Shown here piece by piece: positions 1-10,605 of a stretch of DNA of 64,000 nt (the first letter of the stretch is position 1; each line of letters begins with the position of its first letter). The position numbers and the translations under genes were made by a program. The stretch is from positions 72,081,057 through 72,145,056 of the forward strand of contig NC_063044.1 of the NCBI RefSeq assembly GCF_018812025.1, in the 5' to 3' direction. The notes under the pieces were generated by a model. That model made no database searches and was not told the DNA's origin. It worked only from the letters and a program-made list of their open reading frames with translations. Source of the DNA: Megalobrama amblycephala (lineage: Eukaryota > Chordata > Actinopteri > Cypriniformes > Xenocyprididae).

Positions 1-84
1 TTGAGTTTTAAAAGTCACCTGAAGTCACACATGAAGATCCATACAGTGGAGAAACCACATCACCACAGTCTGAAATCACAGTGA
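1..84 (+). CDS. 3' end of a C2H2 zinc-finger protein gene (partial)
   Basis: The first 84 bases read in frame as the end of a zinc-finger array and stop at TGA 82-84. The helix and second half of one finger are visible (SFKSHLKSHMKIH), followed by a degenerate linker (TVEKPHHHSLKSQ) instead of another finger. C2H2 arrays of this type bind DNA in the nucleus. The gene body lies left of the window, so finger number and N-terminal domain are unknown. Two related C2H2 genes lie downstream in the same orientation, at 37.9-52.2 kb and from 58.7 kb, which makes this the left member of a tandem family cluster. Reading frame and finger spacing are clear; its exact subfamily is inferred only from its neighbours. 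Confidence 0.85.
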   Translation: MSFKSHLKSHMKIHTVEKPHHHSLKSQ

Positions 85-250
85 GTAGTTCATCTGGATA
101 TGCTGAGCAACAAAGTAGTTTCCTTACAGCCACAATAAGCAGCAGGACAGTTTTGTGGTTGCTTAGTATCTGCTTAGAAAATATATCATCATTATTAGAA
201 GTGTTGGTAGCACTTTATTTTACAGTACATGTACTTTCCTGGTACATGTA
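85..250 (+). other. 3' UTR or flank of the zinc-finger gene
   Basis: Non-coding sequence between the zinc-finger stop codon and the first transposon. No polyadenylation signal was seen before the Tc1 insertion point (TA at 249-250). Confidence 0.4.
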
Positions 251-1076
251 CAAACCCGATTCCAAAAAAGTTGGGACACTATACAAATTGTGAATAAAAA
301 CAGAATGCAATAATGTGGAATTTTAAATTTCAATATTTTATTCAGAATACAACATAGATGACATATCAATTGTTTAAACTGAGAAAATGTATCATTTTAA
401 GGGAAAAATAAGTTGATTTTAAATTTCATGGCATCAACACATCTCAAAAAATTTGGGACAAGGCCATGTTTACCACTGTGTGGCATCCCCTCTTCTTTTT
501 ATAACAGTCTGCAAACGTCTGGGGACTGAGGAGACAAGTTGCTCAAGTTTAGAAATAGGAATGTTGTCCCATTCTTGTCTAATACAGGCTTCTAGTTGCT
601 CAACTGTCTTAGGTCTTCTTTGTCACATCTTCCTCTTTATGATGCGCCAAATGTTTTCTATGGGTGAAAGATCTGGACTGCAGGCTGGCCATTTCAGTAC
701 CCGGATCCTTCTTCTACGCAGCCATGATGTTGTAATTGATGCAGTATGTGGTCTGGCATTGTCAAAATGCAAGGTCTTCCCTGAAAGAGACGACGTCTGG
801 ATGGGAGAATATGTTGTTCTAGAACTTGGATATACCTTTCAGCATTGATGGTGCCTTTCCAGATGTGTAAGCTGCCCATGCCACACACACTCATGCAACC
901 CCATAGCGCTGATAACAACTTGGTTTGTCCTTGTCCTCTACAGTCCGGATGACATGGCGTCCCAGTTTTCCAAAAAGAACTTCAAATTTTGATTCGTCTG
1001 ACCACAGAACAGTTTTCCACTTTGCCACAGTCCATTTTAAATGAGCCTTGGCCCAGAAAAAACGCCTGCGCTTCTG
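251..1076 (-). mobile_element. Tc1-like DNA transposon, 3'-truncated, transposase on minus strand
   Basis: The element begins after a TA dinucleotide with an end containing CCGATTCCAAAAAAGTTGGG. The minus strand carries decayed Tc1-family transposase. One readable block contains WKGTINAERYIQVLEQHI, typical of the region between the first and second catalytic acidic residues of the DDE domain. Further blocks in other frames (HRKHLAHHKEED, LEACIRQEWD) resemble the C-terminal third. Several frameshifts and stops break the gene, so it is a dead copy. It ends near 1076, where L2-like LINE sequence takes over and the opposite terminal repeat is missing. Confidence 0.8.
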
Positions 1077-1425
1077 GCATTTTCGTCCAAAAATTAGAAT
1101 CTGTTTTTTTCTGAATTTAGTAGTAGGAAATTACTGGTCATCCAGTTTTTTTATATCAGCTATACATTCTGTTAATTTAGCGAATTGGTAAGTTTCGTCA
1201 GGGCGTGAAGAAATATAGAGCTGAGTATCATCAGCGTAACAATGAAAACTAACGCCATGCTTCCTAATGATATCTCCCAAGGGTAGCATGTACAGAGTGA
1301 AAAGCAACGGTCCTAGTACTGAGCCTTGCGGTACTCCATATTTAACTTGTGATTGATATGACATCTCATTGTTTACTACTACAAACTGATAACGGTCAGA
1401 TAAGTATGATTTGTCCAAGGCTGTC
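1077..1425 (-). pseudogene. LINE (L2/Rex1-like) reverse transcriptase fragment
   Basis: The minus strand reads as the palm of a non-LTR reverse transcriptase. It contains [19 protein letters not shown] followed by the catalytic box [13 protein letters not shown], whose paired aspartates bind the catalytic metals. Upstream, [16 protein letters not shown] matches the usual preceding motif. After the catalytic box an extra T in a T-run shifts the frame, and the protein continues out of frame ([17 protein letters not shown]). Endonuclease and 5' portions are absent. This is a small dead piece abutting the Tc1 remnant on one side and the unclassified block on the other. Clade placement (L2-like) rests on the YADDTQLY form of the motif. 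Confidence 0.85.
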
Positions 1426-3540
1426 AGTGATAGCATTCCCTACGGCCAACAGCCCAAGCTGAGCCTAAAAGAGGCCTTCCGTAAAAGGCCTGCCAAGGCT
1501 GCTCGAGCATCTGGGACCAACAAACCATAGAAAGTGGTCCCTCTAAGGTAATGTGGCCAAGAGTCCAAAAGGAATCTCGGCCAGTCACTAGGGGGGACAA
1601 AATCACCCCCAACGCCACCAAGGAGGCCTTACTAATCTAGCGAAAGCCGAACCTAGCCTGGCCAACCTTTTTTACTCGGTAAAAGCACCTTTCTACTCTT
1701 TAAGCGAGAGGAGTACAGCGTACGCCATCACGCGCTAAAGAAGGCCCCATGGGCCTATAACCTCAGCAGACACGTGGCATCAGCTCGTGGCAGTGTTATC
1801 AAGGTTCGGGCTAAACAGACCGACTACAAAAGGTCAGTCGTCAGCCCGAGCCCCGGCCAGCCAGCGACACAAATCCTTTTACTGCTTCAGTAAAAATAAT
1901 AAGAGAGAAACCTTGAAAAAGGTAAACGGCAGCATGCTCCACGCGGCGTCAGCTAGCGGCCACTAAAGTTCTAAGAGCCAAATAGAACCGAGTAACAGAC
2001 AGGGTAACTATTTAGCTAGAGCTAAAGGAAACCAAGCTTAAGGAAGCAAATTCACTCAGAAATGTACTCAGTAAAAGCACCTTTTACTCTTTAAGCGAGA
2101 GGAGTACAAAGCCAAACTCCAGCGTGATAGCAAAGGAGGCCTGTGAAAGCCTACGACTCGTGAAACACGCGGCGTCAGCTAGTGCAATCACGACTCATCC
2201 ATGGTGAAGAGACATACAAAAAACCCACACAAAGCTGTGCCAACATGCAGACCGAAAGGAGGCCCTGATGAGGGCCTACAACCTCCATGAACACATGGCA
2301 ACAACCAGTGGTAACTTATGACAAATGCCAGCCAACAGGCCAGTACTCGAAAAACCCATAGGTAGGAGAAGTACACACTACGCCACAGAACTCAACGAAA
2401 AGCCTAAACTCAGGCTTATTCGTACAGAGGGGGCGTGGCCAATGGCGGCATGTGTCATAAGACATGACTCAACCATGGAAAGAATCTAGATATAACCAAC
2501 CAAGCTGGGCCAACACAGAGGCTACAAAGGGGGCCTGGTAAGGCCTACTACTTTTAAGCACCATGTGGCGCCAGCCCGTGGTCATAACAGGGCCAATGCT
2601 CAAGGGGGACCAGTCCTAGACCCTACACGATAACTGTGGGGAACTAGCTACACAACCTGATCTTAAGCCTACACATTCCAACAGGCAATGTACATATAAA
2701 TATGCTATCACGGTCTAAGGAAGGCCTATAAGGCCTAACACCTCAAATAACGTGAGCATAAGCCTGAGGCAGTGCTAAAAAGCGTGAGCAAACTAGTGAT
2801 CGTAAACCAACAGCGCCCCAAAACAAGATGTATTAAAGAGAGGCTATAATAAAGAGCCAACAATCTAACAGCAAGTGTAAAACAGCTGCTGTGGTCATGA
2901 TCGACTGGGGGGAAGTCGAGAATATACTATTCTAACCAGAATAGGACTCTCTACACTCACCCTGAGTGTGCAATCCAACAGGTGATGCACTCAGTGAAAC
3001 ACAGACCATAACCAGGGAGTACAATAAAACACCACGTTCATAGAGGCCAGTCACAGCCTGCTATCACAGAAACAGGTGTTAACCTGTGGCAGCACTAGAG
3101 TAAGCTCACATAAATATGTAGGGCTAAAGTCTAAGAACCCCAAAGCAAAAAATGCTTTGAACACACATGCCATCCTTACAAGGATAAATGTTTTCCACAG
3201 GACAAATCTGACATTTGTACTGAACCCAAGAAAAACGTAAGCTACGAAGCTTAGCACCGTTAAATCAAACTTGATAATATAAGGGTTTCACATGAAAACA
3301 TTAAAGCATGAAAGGTTCTGAACAGTGAGGCCTAGCGTAACGCACAACTTATCTCCTCAGAGATAAGGGCCTGCCACCTGAGACAAACAGCACCAGCAAG
3401 GCTAGTAGCAACCTAAACCTTAGCTGTTGATCTGACTAAAGCACCTACATACAAAAATATGAAGGGGAATATGGGCAAAAACGGCCACCAATTCAATTAC
3501 CTCAGAATGGGAGGTATGTCAAACCCGAGAAAGCAGGGTA
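1426..3540. repeat. Unclassified non-coding block with a degenerate recurring motif
   Basis: No protein-like frame is present. A loose motif recurs at irregular spacing: AAGG-rGGCCT, a few bases, then AGGCCTA-nACCTC, then about 20 bases later CACGTGGCATCAGCnnGTGG. Recognisable copies start near 1472, 1741, 2133, 2255, 2527, 2720 and, more weakly, 3035. A second motif, GTAAAAGCACC followed by CTCTTTAAGCGAGAGGAGTAC, occurs at 1680 and 2068. The block looks like an old, scrambled tandem array or the non-coding interior of a large retroelement. No terminal repeats or target duplication were found. Confidence 0.5.
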
Positions 3541-3546
3541 AGTCAA

Positions 3547-4794
3547 GCCTGTTTCTGAAAGAGAGGTAACTTATACTCAGAGTCAGTTATCATGGTAACT
3601 TACTCTGTGAACCTAACCTGGTCGGCAGCAGGTTTTCTTCGGTAAACCCAGAGTTTCCTTTGATCTCCACCCCTTTTTAAAGTGCAAGTGATGTTTAAAT
3701 AGGTCATTCATTCATTCACCCTGCAAAAATGCTTTTCTTTCTGAGTATTTTTTGTAATATCTAAAATATCTAAAAAATTCTTAAATCAAGATGGATTTTC
3801 TATATAAGATGATATAAGATATTTAGTCTTATTTCCTGGGGGGGATCTAAATTAAGTGCATTTTACTTAAGTAAAATTACAATATCTGCCAGTGTGGTAA
3901 TACACATAATCTTAATGCAAACAGAAAACAAGATTATTTTGGAGTGTCTATTACTAAGTGCAAATTTACAGTACTCTGCCCACCAGTGTTACACAACGTT
4001 AAAAACAACCCATGTGATTAATGGCTACAGAGGTGTTAGCAGAAGCGTGTTGTTGTGCGCAAGACTAACTTGTGACGCGACTGACAGGGTTCCAGTCTGC
4101 CTTTCGCCGAGCTCGCTCTTCTCCCTTTTCCCATCACATTAGAAAGGCATTTATTTTCAATAAAAATGAAGAAATGGTCTAACGAGTGTGTAGTAATGAG
4201 TGTTTAAGTAGTTTACAGTTAAACACTCATTATTACGTATTATTGCATCCTGTTAATTTACAACAATACTGAGGTGCAACTAGTATGTTTCTGCCGGTAT
4301 AAAATATAAATAGCATCTAATTACTATTTACACTTATTGCAAAGAACTGATACTTTTAGCCAACGTGGTAAATAGAAAATAATTTGCAAAATAAATAAAA
4401 ATTGCACTTAAATTATTATTTTTTTCTTCCTTTTTTTGCATGTGGTATACCATGAAAATTAATATTAGTTCAATAACTTACTATTCTACCAGTTTTCACC
4501 TTTGATATTATAACAGTGATAAGAATTAAACTTGCATTGACTCAGATGTATGCGGATGTCCTTTTGTCACGTGTTGTTGCCATGGTGAATCGTAATATCA
4601 GAGCTCCATTGATGATGGCTTGTCATAGTCGTGGTGCACGCGCTTAACTCAGAGTCAACCTACTCAGAGTCGACTGAACTAACTCAATTCATCTGTTCTG
4701 AAACTGAAAACTCAGAGTTTCCCATCTCAGAGTAAGTCAACTCAGAGTTCAAGTTTCAACTCAGAGTTGGTTGAACCTCCTTATTGAAACAGGC
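3547..4794. mobile_element. Non-autonomous DNA element, probably PIF/Harbinger-like
   Basis: Both ends carry an inverted GCCTGTTTC start followed by AAG-rich sequence and repeated CTCAGAGT/ACTCTGAG motifs. The left end holds TACTCAGAGTCAG and TTACTCTG; the right end holds several AACTCAGAGTT copies before GAAACAGGC. No transposase is present. The interior includes, at about 4070-4400, a piece of the same repeat family that builds the 13.7-19.6 kb foldback (CATTTATTTTCAATAAAAAT, tRNA-like tail). The superfamily assignment comes from the GGGCCTGTTTC-type terminus and is tentative; the target duplication is not clear. Confidence 0.5.
3718..3890. repeat. MITE fragment within the Harbinger-like element
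   Basis: CCCTGCAAAAATGCTTTTCTT followed by AAATATCTAAAAAATTCTTAAATC and a run leading to TTTAAGT-type sequence resembles a common cyprinid MITE. Only one end is recognisable. Confidence 0.35.
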
Positions 4795-4799
4795 CCCTT

Positions 4800-5027
4800 G
4801 AGAACAAGGAATACATACATCAACTGACAAAACACAAGTGAGACACAAGCACTACTTCTACACAGGAACTAAGAAGCTAAACAAGGTAACAAGGGGCGTG
4901 GTCCAATAAGTGACCATGGTAACAAACAAGGGAACAGCAGCAGGGAAACAAGAGGTGAACACAACAATGAAGACAGGAGACGCAGGCAGGGATCATGACA
5001 ATAACAGTGTGAGCAGAATTTGCGTTA
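4800..5027. other. Degenerate repeat, no gene
   Basis: Purine-rich sequence ending with GGAGACGCAGGCAGGGATCATGACA. It resembles an LTR tail common in fish genomes, but no partner LTR or protein was found. Confidence 0.3.
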
Positions 5028-5166
5028 AATTGTACCACCCAACCCTGCTGGGTTAAAATGTTCAGTCTTGCTGGGTACTTTATCCCAACATTTGTTCGGT
5101 CCAATATTTACCCAGTGCTGGGTTGCCAAATGGGTTGTTTTTAACCCAGCCTTTTTTGGAGTGTAG
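5028..5166. repeat. Short MITE with CTGGGTT motifs
   Basis: Repeated GCTGGGTTAAAA and AACCCAGC motifs in both orientations, ending with TTTTTTGGAGTGTA. This is the layout of a small palindromic non-autonomous DNA element. No coding capacity. Confidence 0.5.
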
Positions 5167-5470
5167 GATCTTGAGAATGGGTTTGCTAAACAGTTAACCG
5201 AAGAAAATTATTTCTTGTTAGAAATGTGCATGATCATGTGCGTGAGACAACATTGAGTTATGTTAACAAAGAGCAGCACAGAATACTAGGAACAGGAAAT
5301 AATTGTGTGACTATCAATTTGTTTCTAGAGAATTACATGGGGGCCTTTTCCACTGAAATTCATTCTGCTTGTTTTTCACAAACGAGCCCCAACCTGATGA
5401 AGTTTCAAATTCCCTTTTCTTAACAGTAACTTTTCAACATCCTTATTAAACCCAACCCTTTCTGAACAGA

Positions 5471-5478
5471 CATAAAAG
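5471..5478 (+). promoter_or_regulatory. Possible TATA-like element of the Ly6 gene
   Basis: CATAAAAG lies about 50 bases upstream of the Ly6 start codon, a plausible core promoter position for a short 5' UTR. No transcript evidence. Confidence 0.4.
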
Positions 5479-5521
5479 AACCTGAAGCATTATTTCTGTA
5501 TAGTCATTCTGTTTCTGACAC

Positions 5522-6405
5522 ATGATGGATCTGCAAGTCTCCGTTGTTCTTCTTTTCATTTTTCTCACTGGAGGTATGAAAAAACAGCTAATATTGAAAT
5601 GTATTATTTGTTAGTCATACTGTAGAGAGCTAACTCAATGTCTTTCTCTGTTTGTAAGGATATTCTCTCAAGTGTTACTCGTGCACATCTGGTTTGACGG
5701 GGTCCTGTGAACTGAAAGTGGAGACATGTCAAAATGGAAATTTTAAATGTGCAAGCACCACGACAGAACAATCCATTGGTAAGTCCAGAATAATGTGGAA
5801 GTCTGCTGTATAAGTGATCATACTGCTGGAGAGAAAGTATACTTGTAAACTGCTAATCTTGGATTTTTTATTATCCTATTATTTGAGCATTTATATCTTT
5901 TTTTACAGGGTCCGCTAAGGTGACTGTCACAAGTAAAGGGTGCATGGATAAATGTGAACCAGGAACTGTACAGCTACCAACCGGAGGGACAGTGACTAAT
6001 CGCTGCTGTGACACTGATCTTTGCAATGCAGCAGGTATTGGCCTTTCTTTCATCATGCACTAGCAGCTTGATTTCATCCACAGTAACTTAAAATGAGGAT
6101 ATTTTACAAACAATAATAATTCAGTATGAACATGTGATTGTTAATAAGCAGCACAATATTAAAAGTAGTCAAAAAATAGTGTAAAGCAGCATGAAAAGGA
6201 GAAGCTGATGAAGTTTTTTTTTTTTTTTTAAGTTAAATTGATCAACAATGAACATGCAGTTTTCTTAGTAGTAGCAGTAGTGATAGTAGTAGTAGTGTGG
6301 TGTTAATTAATATGAATTTATTTGCTGTCTTGATTAGATGGAGTGTATAAGGGAAGCTTCCTCCTGCTCTTGTCTCCTCTGCTCTTCTACTTCCTGTTTC
6401 AGTGA
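5522..6405 (+). CDS. Ly6/uPAR (three-finger) GPI-anchored protein, four exons
   Basis: Coding exons are 5522-5573, 5659-5778, 5909-6034 and 6338-6405, all in phase 1 with GT-AG introns, giving 121 residues. Residues 1-20 are a signal peptide (VSVVLLFIFLTGGYS). The mature part opens with LKCYSC and ends with CCDTDLCN, the Ly6/uPAR signature. Ten cysteines (23, 26, 34, 41, 48, 69, 73, 90, 91, 96) fit the five-disulfide three-finger fold. A hydrophobic tail (FLLLLSPLLFYFLF) ends at the stop without a cytoplasmic segment, as expected for a GPI-attachment signal, so the protein should sit on the outer cell surface. Two adjacent ATG codons open the frame; either gives the same signal peptide. Such proteins modulate receptors or complement, but the exact ligand and orthologue cannot be named from sequence. 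The gene appears intact. Confidence 0.93.
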
Positions 6406-6469
6406 ATCCAGCTGAACGTCATAGACCAGCAGAAACTCAATATGATACACTATCTGATACTATCTGATG

Positions 6470-6475
6470 AATAAA
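6470..6475 (+). terminator. Polyadenylation signal of the Ly6 gene
   Basis: AATAAA sits 65 bases after the Ly6 stop codon, followed by a T/G-rich stretch (GCTTGTTTGTTGCTCTG) suited to a downstream cleavage element. Confidence 0.8.
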
Positions 6476-6489
6476 GCTTGTTTGTTGCT

Positions 6490-6947
6490 CTGCTCTTCTT
6501 TGGTTTATGTACTTTTAACATTAAACAAATTACTGCATCAAAACAAACTGTCGTTCTCAATACCTTGCAGCAAATTAGACACTGATTTAACTGCCTTGCG
6601 TCTCAGATTAGATTTAAAATAATGCATTTGATCAGCCATTCTTACCTAAGAGCAGTGTTTATTTTAGAACAGCAAAAGCAAGATTACCTGAGGAAAAAAG
6701 AAAAAAAAAGATTAGCATTGTACAAAACCATACATAATGTCTTATTATACTAAACCATTACAATTTCCCTTTTTTAGTCCAAGCCCAACCCAATAACCAT
6801 TATGACATTACCCAACTACCAGCATAACTGCACAGTGCATAAAGTAGGGTCCATCAAGACATGTTTAAGTTACTTTGATAAAAAAAGCATTTTATCAGTT
6901 CACAAGGTTCTGAGTTATCTTACACACAAATCTATAATTGTGACATC
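6490..6947. other. Intergenic sequence, nothing recognised
   Basis: AT-rich downstream flank of the Ly6 gene. No ORF, terminal repeat or RNA-like fold was seen. Confidence 0.4.
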
Positions 6948-6955
6948 CCATACAC

Positions 6956-7281
6956 TAGGGTTGCTTAACGATTAATCGCGATTAATCTTTTGCAGAATAA
7001 AGGTTTTTATTTACATCATATATGTGTGTGTACTGTGTATAATAACTTTGTATAAATAAATACACACACGTGCATGTATATATTTAAGAAATGTTTACAT
7101 ATACATTTGTATATTTATGTATAATTTATATTATATATAAATACTTAATATATAAATATATATGCATGTGTGCATATTTATATATACATAATTATTATTC
7201 ACAGTTCACACAAATATATGATGTAAACAAAAACCTTTATTCTGCAATAGATTAATCGTGATTAATCGTTATGCAACCCTA
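6956..7281. mobile_element. hAT-type MITE (326 bp) with 8-bp target duplication
   Basis: Inverted ends TAGGGTTGC and GCAACCCTA, followed inward by AACGATTAATCGCGATTAATC-type palindromes. The 8-bp direct repeat CCATACAC flanks it at 6948-6955 and 7282-7289. An 8-bp duplication is characteristic of hAT transposition. The interior is AT-rich with TATATAAATA repeats and GTTTTTATTTACATCATATAT mirrored near the right end. No coding capacity. Confidence 0.88.
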
Positions 7282-7338
7282 CCATACACACAAACACCAG
7301 TGTATGGAAATAAAAAATAAATAAAAACAATCTATAAA

Positions 7339-7339
<1 letters not shown>

Positions 7340-7394
<55 letters not shown>

Positions 7395-7411
7395 AATCGG
7401 TCATAAATTCT

Positions 7412-7445
<34 letters not shown>

Positions 7446-7470
7446 AGAATTTATGACCGATTAACATTAT
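7340..7470. repeat. (AT)n tract with an embedded long hairpin
   Basis: A (TA)n run is followed by TGTTAATCGGTCATAAATTC, a second (AT)n run, and then the exact inverse ending in GACCGATTAACA. The two arms pair across the second AT run. Confidence 0.8.
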
Positions 7471-8354
7471 CAGTTAAAAGAAAAAAATATTTGTTAACGC
7501 ACGGTGCGTGTCGTCATGAGCCGACAGACATTTTGCCACTTTTCTATCTTTAATTTGTGAATGTCCTGTAAATGACACAAATTACTGCTGCCCTGACGGT
7601 CTGATAAAGTAATCATTGTTAACACTTTAGAATACTGTATCGTACTTACTGCATAACTAATAAGGAATTACTGCAGAATTAATCGGTAGTTCTTCATTAA
7701 CACTCAAGTAACTACTATTAACTACTAAGGAATATGTGTTAACTAATCAGTATGTCATAGCGTTTTTTAATTGTGTTAAGTAACTATTAGTTAATCAGTA
7801 ACTAATCAATTCAGTCATGCCTCCTGAAGAACTACGATTAAGTAACTACTAATTCAGCTTCAGGAGGAATAACTATTAAGTAACTATTAATGAACTGTGA
7901 AACTCAGTATCAGGTTATGGCCCTTTCTTCTTTACTACTAATGTTAGTTGATTTACTAATATATATATATCAGTATATATATATATATATGCTCTTCAAA
8001 TATTGTTAAACATTCGTTCATTTCCGCCACTGTATGTTTCTGTCGGTGGGTGCTATAATGTTGCACGTCTTGCATCACATGCAGGTCAAAGTTTGAGCGC
8101 ACACATGTAATATCTGTGAGTTTTGTAATATCTCCCGTTTTGCAAGAGAAAAGGGACTGGGATTCCAACTGTCAGCGGAGAGGTACATCACTCTCGCATT
8201 ATAGCCTAACAATGCGCTGGCGACACTTAAACTAAACACTGTAGATACCACATTAATGAACTGTAGAATTAGAAGAAAGTTGTTTATTCATTTATGTTTT
8301 TTAAACGAATGGTGAATTCTTCGTGTTTTTCCTCGTGCTCGACCATTTCCGTGG

Positions 8355-10112
8355 ATGGCGCTTGAGAGTGTTCATTTTTTTATTCAAGTGTTGTCTGCAA
8401 CCAGAAAATCAGGATGGATCCGTGACCTGCCAATACCTCAGGTATGTTTATGGCCTTATATATATTTTGTGTCTGTTTTTACTCAAGATATTTCACATTA
8501 CTATTATAAAGTGATGCCAAATGAGTTCTGTATTTAAGGCAATGATCATTACCACATCATGCTCAAAGAATTACTTCAAACCCACTGATAATTAATAAAG
8601 AATTACCACATCATTCTCAAGGAATTACTAAGAACCTGGAACAGTATTCTAAAGTGAAAACAATGGGAACCCATTGATAATTAATGAAGAATTACCACAT
8701 CATTCTCAAGGAATTACTAAGAACCTGGAACAGTATTCTAAAGTGAAAACAATGGGAACCCATTGATAATTAATGAAGAATTACCACATCATTCTCAAGG
8801 AATTACTAAGAACCTGGAACAGTATTCTAAAGTGAAAACAATGGGAACCCATTGATAATTAATGAAGAATTACCACATCATTCTCAAGGAACTACTAAGA
8901 ACCTGGAACAGTATTCTAAAGTGAAAACAATGGGAACCCATTGATAATTAATAAATAATTACCACAACATTCTCAAGGAATTATTAAGAACCTGGAACAG
9001 TATTCTAAAGTGAAAATATCCTTGTGCATAAGTAATAAAGCCTAAAGTAGTACTAACATAAAAAATGTAATTTTACTTTAAAAGATGACACATTTTAAGA
9101 ACATTTACATTTATTGCAGTGTTAATAACATTTTCAAAAAAAAAATATATATATATATATATTTTCCATACTACAAAACAATGAAAAAAGTGAACACTAA
9201 AACAAGAAAACAATACCAAAATTTTACATCAGATTACTAGGAACTTACCAAATATAACAACAGAAGACAGGAAATATGTGTATGCCTAAACTTCAACTTT
9301 CAGCCAATGGTTCTCTAATACATCTAATTCATGTTATTTTTTTCTGGCAAAGTCAATAAGCATGCCATTCTTCTTTTTTCCTCGATGATGCTTCGAAGTG
9401 GCTCCCTTGTGCACATTTCTTTGCACTGTTTGGCAAACTCTGACAGTTTCTGGCCTCTGTGGAACTTTTCACGCAATGTCTTGTAGGCTTCAGCATCACA
9501 ATACTCCAGCTCTGCTATCGCTGCCGTATCCACAACCGTTTTTCGATCCACCCCACACTTGTGGTACGACACATTGATGTCCTAAGACACGAAACGATCG
9601 GTTTTTGTGAGAAACCGAACGGTATTTATATCATTTTTTAACTCTAATACACCACTATGTCCAACTGCCTTCATCCTCCATGTTAATAAGGTCAAATTGC
9701 ATTCTGGACGGAAGTGATGTCGCGCGCGTAGACTTCAACGTGTGCTAGAGATCACTTCCGTCATGGAAGGATGAAGGCAGTTGGACATAGTGGTGTATTA
9801 GAGTTAAAAATTGATATAAATACCGTTCGGTTTCTCACAAAAACCGATCGTTTCGTGTCTTAGGACATCAATGTGTCGTACCACAAGTGTGGGGTGGATC
9901 GAAAAACGGTTGTGGATACGGCAGCGATAGCAGAGCTGGAGTATTGTGATGCTGAAGCCTACAAGACATTGCGTGAAAAGTTCCACAGAGGCCAGAAACT
10001 GTCAGAGTTTGCCAAACAGTGCAAAGAAATGTGCACAAGGGAGCCACTTCGAAGCATCATCGAGGAAAAAAAGAAGAATGGCATGCTTATTGACTTTGCC
10101 AGAAAAAAATAA
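8355..10112 (+). CDS. Candidate two-exon gene spanning the palindrome centre (plus strand)
   Basis: Exon A (8355-8441) is a 29-codon ATG-initiated frame beginning MALESVHFFIQVLSATRKSG and ending in CAG before a consensus donor GTATGT. Exon B (9864-10112) follows a TTTCGTGTCTTAG acceptor and is in phase, beginning DINVSYHKCGVDRKTVVDT. It ends with EEKKKNGMLIDFARKK and TAA. The joined protein would have 111 residues and be charged and helical in its second half (AYKTLREKFHRGQKLSEFAK). I do not recognise a domain. The intron (8442-9863) crosses the loop. Exon B has no in-frame ATG at its start and an in-frame TAG just before it, which favours splicing. Caution: a related leader at 20090-20143 matches through TAGGACATCAA and then diverges, so the acceptor may instead be ordinary repeat sequence. 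Confidence 0.45.
8601..9020 (+). repeat. 89-bp tandem repeat, about 4.7 copies, left arm
   Basis: Units start with AATTACCACATCATTCTCAA at 8601, 8690, 8779, 8868 and 8957, an exact 89-base period. Each unit contains CAGTATTCTAAAGTG, the inverse of the element's own terminal motif CACTTTAGAATACTG. Confidence 0.92.
9816..9826 (+). promoter_or_regulatory. TATA-like motif upstream of exon B
   Basis: GATATAAATACC lies 40-50 bases before the TAGGACATCAA junction. The same arrangement (GGTATAAATACAG) recurs at 20088-20100 before a homologous leader, so it could be a real start region rather than an intron end. Confidence 0.3.
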
Positions 10113-10429
10113 CATGAATTAGATGTATTAGAGAACCATTGGCTGAAAGCTGAAGTTTAGGCATACACATATTTCCTGTCTTCTGTTGTTATATTTGGTA
10201 AGTTCCTAGTAATCTGATGTAAAATTTTGGTATTGTTTTCTTGTTTTAGTGTTCACTTTTTTCATTGTTTTGTAGTATGGAAATATATATATATATATAT
10301 ATTTTTTTTTTTGAAAATGTTATTAACACTGCAATAAATGTAAATGTTCTTAAAATGTGTCATCTTTTAAAGTAAAATTACATTTTTTATGTTAGTACTA
10401 CTTTAGGCTTTATTACTTATGCACAAGGA

Positions 10430-10605
10430 TATTTTCACTTTAGAATACTGTTCCAGGTTCTTAGTAATTCCTTGAGAATGATGTGGTAATTCTTCATTAA
10501 TTATCAATGGGTTCCCATTGTTTTCACTTTAGAATACTGTTCCAGGTTCTTAGTAATTCCTTGAGAATGATGTGGTAATTCTTTATTAATTATCAGTGGG
10601 TTTGA
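10430..10605 (-). repeat. 89-bp tandem repeat, two copies, right arm
   Basis: The inverse of the left-arm unit, here with only two copies (CACTTTAGAATACTG at about 10437 and 10526). Confidence 0.9.

Noticed and set aside
5871..6056. 61-codon minus-strand ORF
   Set aside because: Lies antisense over exon 3 of the Ly6 gene and has no domain.
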